In this document: positions 63,858 to 64,000 of the stretch, piece after piece
Layout: every line of letters begins with the position of its first letter
How positions within the stretch are numbered: position 1 is the stretch's first letter
NCBI GenBank assembly: GCA_035048495.1
Contig: JASUTR010000137.1
Coordinates: 1 to 64,000 of the forward strand
Direction: 5' to 3'
Origin: Euptelea pleiosperma
Taxonomy: Eukaryota; Streptophyta; Magnoliopsida; Ranunculales; Eupteleaceae
Length of the DNA: 64,000 bases
Made by a program: the position numbers and the translations under genes
Notes under the pieces: generated by a model
Databases searched by the model: none
What the model was told of the DNA's origin: nothing
Seen by the model: only the letters and a program-made list of their open reading frames with translations

Positions 63858-64000
63858 GAGTCCAATTTGAGACGTTGACGCACGGATGGAGCTAACTTGT
63901 TTCGACTGTCCCGAATCTTGTTCCAACACTTCAAATGTGTTGAAACAATAGTAATGGAAGAGTTTGAGTCCAATTACGAGGTCTGGTTGCGAAAAAGTCA
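63858..64000. repeat. Truncated last monomer
   Basis: The first 143 bases of a consensus monomer, cut by the window end after AAAAAGTCA. The array evidently continues beyond 64000; nothing suggests an array boundary on this side. Confidence 0.95.

Larger units (their letters stand above)
1..64000. repeat. Tandem satellite DNA array, 177-bp monomer, about 361 copies
   Basis: The entire window is a head-to-tail array of one monomer. Counting from the G of GAGTCCAATTTGAG, successive starts fall 176-177 bp apart throughout; the first is at 10 and the last at 63858, giving a mean spacing of about 176.9 bp. The one-base range comes mostly from CTGTCCCGAATC (177) against CTGTCCGAATC (176). All copies lie in the same orientation and I saw no inversion, insertion or non-satellite spacer. 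The consensus is about 42% GC, with stops in all six frames. Large uninterrupted arrays with near-nucleosomal units are typical of eukaryotic centromeric, pericentromeric or subtelomeric heterochromatin; that role is inferred here from form only. The family was not recognised: it is neither the human alpha satellite nor, as far as I can recall, the Arabidopsis 178-bp repeat. Confidence 0.98.
59257..64000. repeat. Right heterogeneous domain
   Basis: About 27 monomers in which diversity rises again: type D units return, GTGATGG and AAAATGAG are common, and single-copy indels accumulate. Examples are GAGGCTCTGG near 61325, GTGAATGG near 61829, GAGTCAATT near 62024 and GAGGACTGG near 63448. From about 63327 onward the copies are again close to consensus. 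The rise mirrors the left domain, but the D units here keep GTCACAAG. Confidence 0.8.

Noticed and set aside
1..64000. CRISPR array
   Set aside because: The unit is 177 bp with no unique spacers; the whole period is repeated, not short repeats separated by variable sequence.
1..64000. Tandem rRNA (5S) or tRNA gene cluster
   Set aside because: No recognisable 5S internal control region, tRNA A/B boxes with cloverleaf, or terminator T-run was seen in the consensus on either strand.
1..64000. Human alpha satellite or the Arabidopsis 178-bp centromere repeat
   Set aside because: Unit lengths are similar but the sequence does not resemble either as I know them. A plant satellite of another family (for example a cucurbit 177-bp repeat) is possible but I cannot confirm it without a database search.
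1..64000. Transposon or retroelement insertion, inversion or spacer in the array
   Set aside because: Monomer phase is continuous from 10 to 63858 with only one- to three-base length changes per unit; no target-site duplication, LTR or reversed monomer was seen.

Overview
The whole window is one uninterrupted head-to-tail satellite DNA array. Its unit is a 177-bp monomer (consensus GC about 42%), repeated about 361 times from base 1 to base 64000, always in the same orientation. No gene, RNA gene, transposon, CRISPR array or single-copy sequence interrupts it. All six frames of the consensus contain stop codons, so the few 60-96 codon open frames are by-products of the repeat. An array of this size, with a unit close to nucleosome-repeat length, points to a eukaryotic chromosome: a centromeric, pericentromeric or subtelomeric satellite, probably from a long-read assembly. 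A plant is my best guess from unit length and array style, but I do not recognise the family and cannot name the species.

Layout. Bases 1-364 are two degraded monomers, 180 and 175 bp long. Bases 365-22293 are a heterogeneous domain mixing at least four monomer variants. (A) is the consensus. (B) has AAAATGAG at the junction and GTGATGG. (C) has CTTGCTCC plus GAGTCTAATT. (D) has CTTATTCC, often AAATCTG and CAAAAG, and GAGCACTGG or GAGCTCTGG. Multi-monomer blocks of this domain were duplicated 1.4 kb and 7.4 kb apart. Bases 22294-46698 are a highly homogenised core dominated by consensus monomers, with runs of seven or eight apparently identical copies. Inside it a C-type monomer returns every 16-17 monomers (2.83-3.01 kb), which looks like a degenerate higher-order repeat. 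Bases 46699-59256 are similar but carry a private CTTGCTTCC insertion variant. Bases 59257-64000 become heterogeneous again, with D-type monomers that differ from those on the left.

The most notable element inside the monomer is an imperfect dyad at consensus positions 61-91: 12-bp arms, 11 of 12 paired, with a 7-base loop. It is best preserved in the homogenised class and weakened in the flank variants. The pattern of a young uniform core, older mixed flanks and local block duplication is what unequal exchange or gene conversion in a satellite array is expected to leave. I find no sign of a novel coding system here; the interest lies in array architecture.
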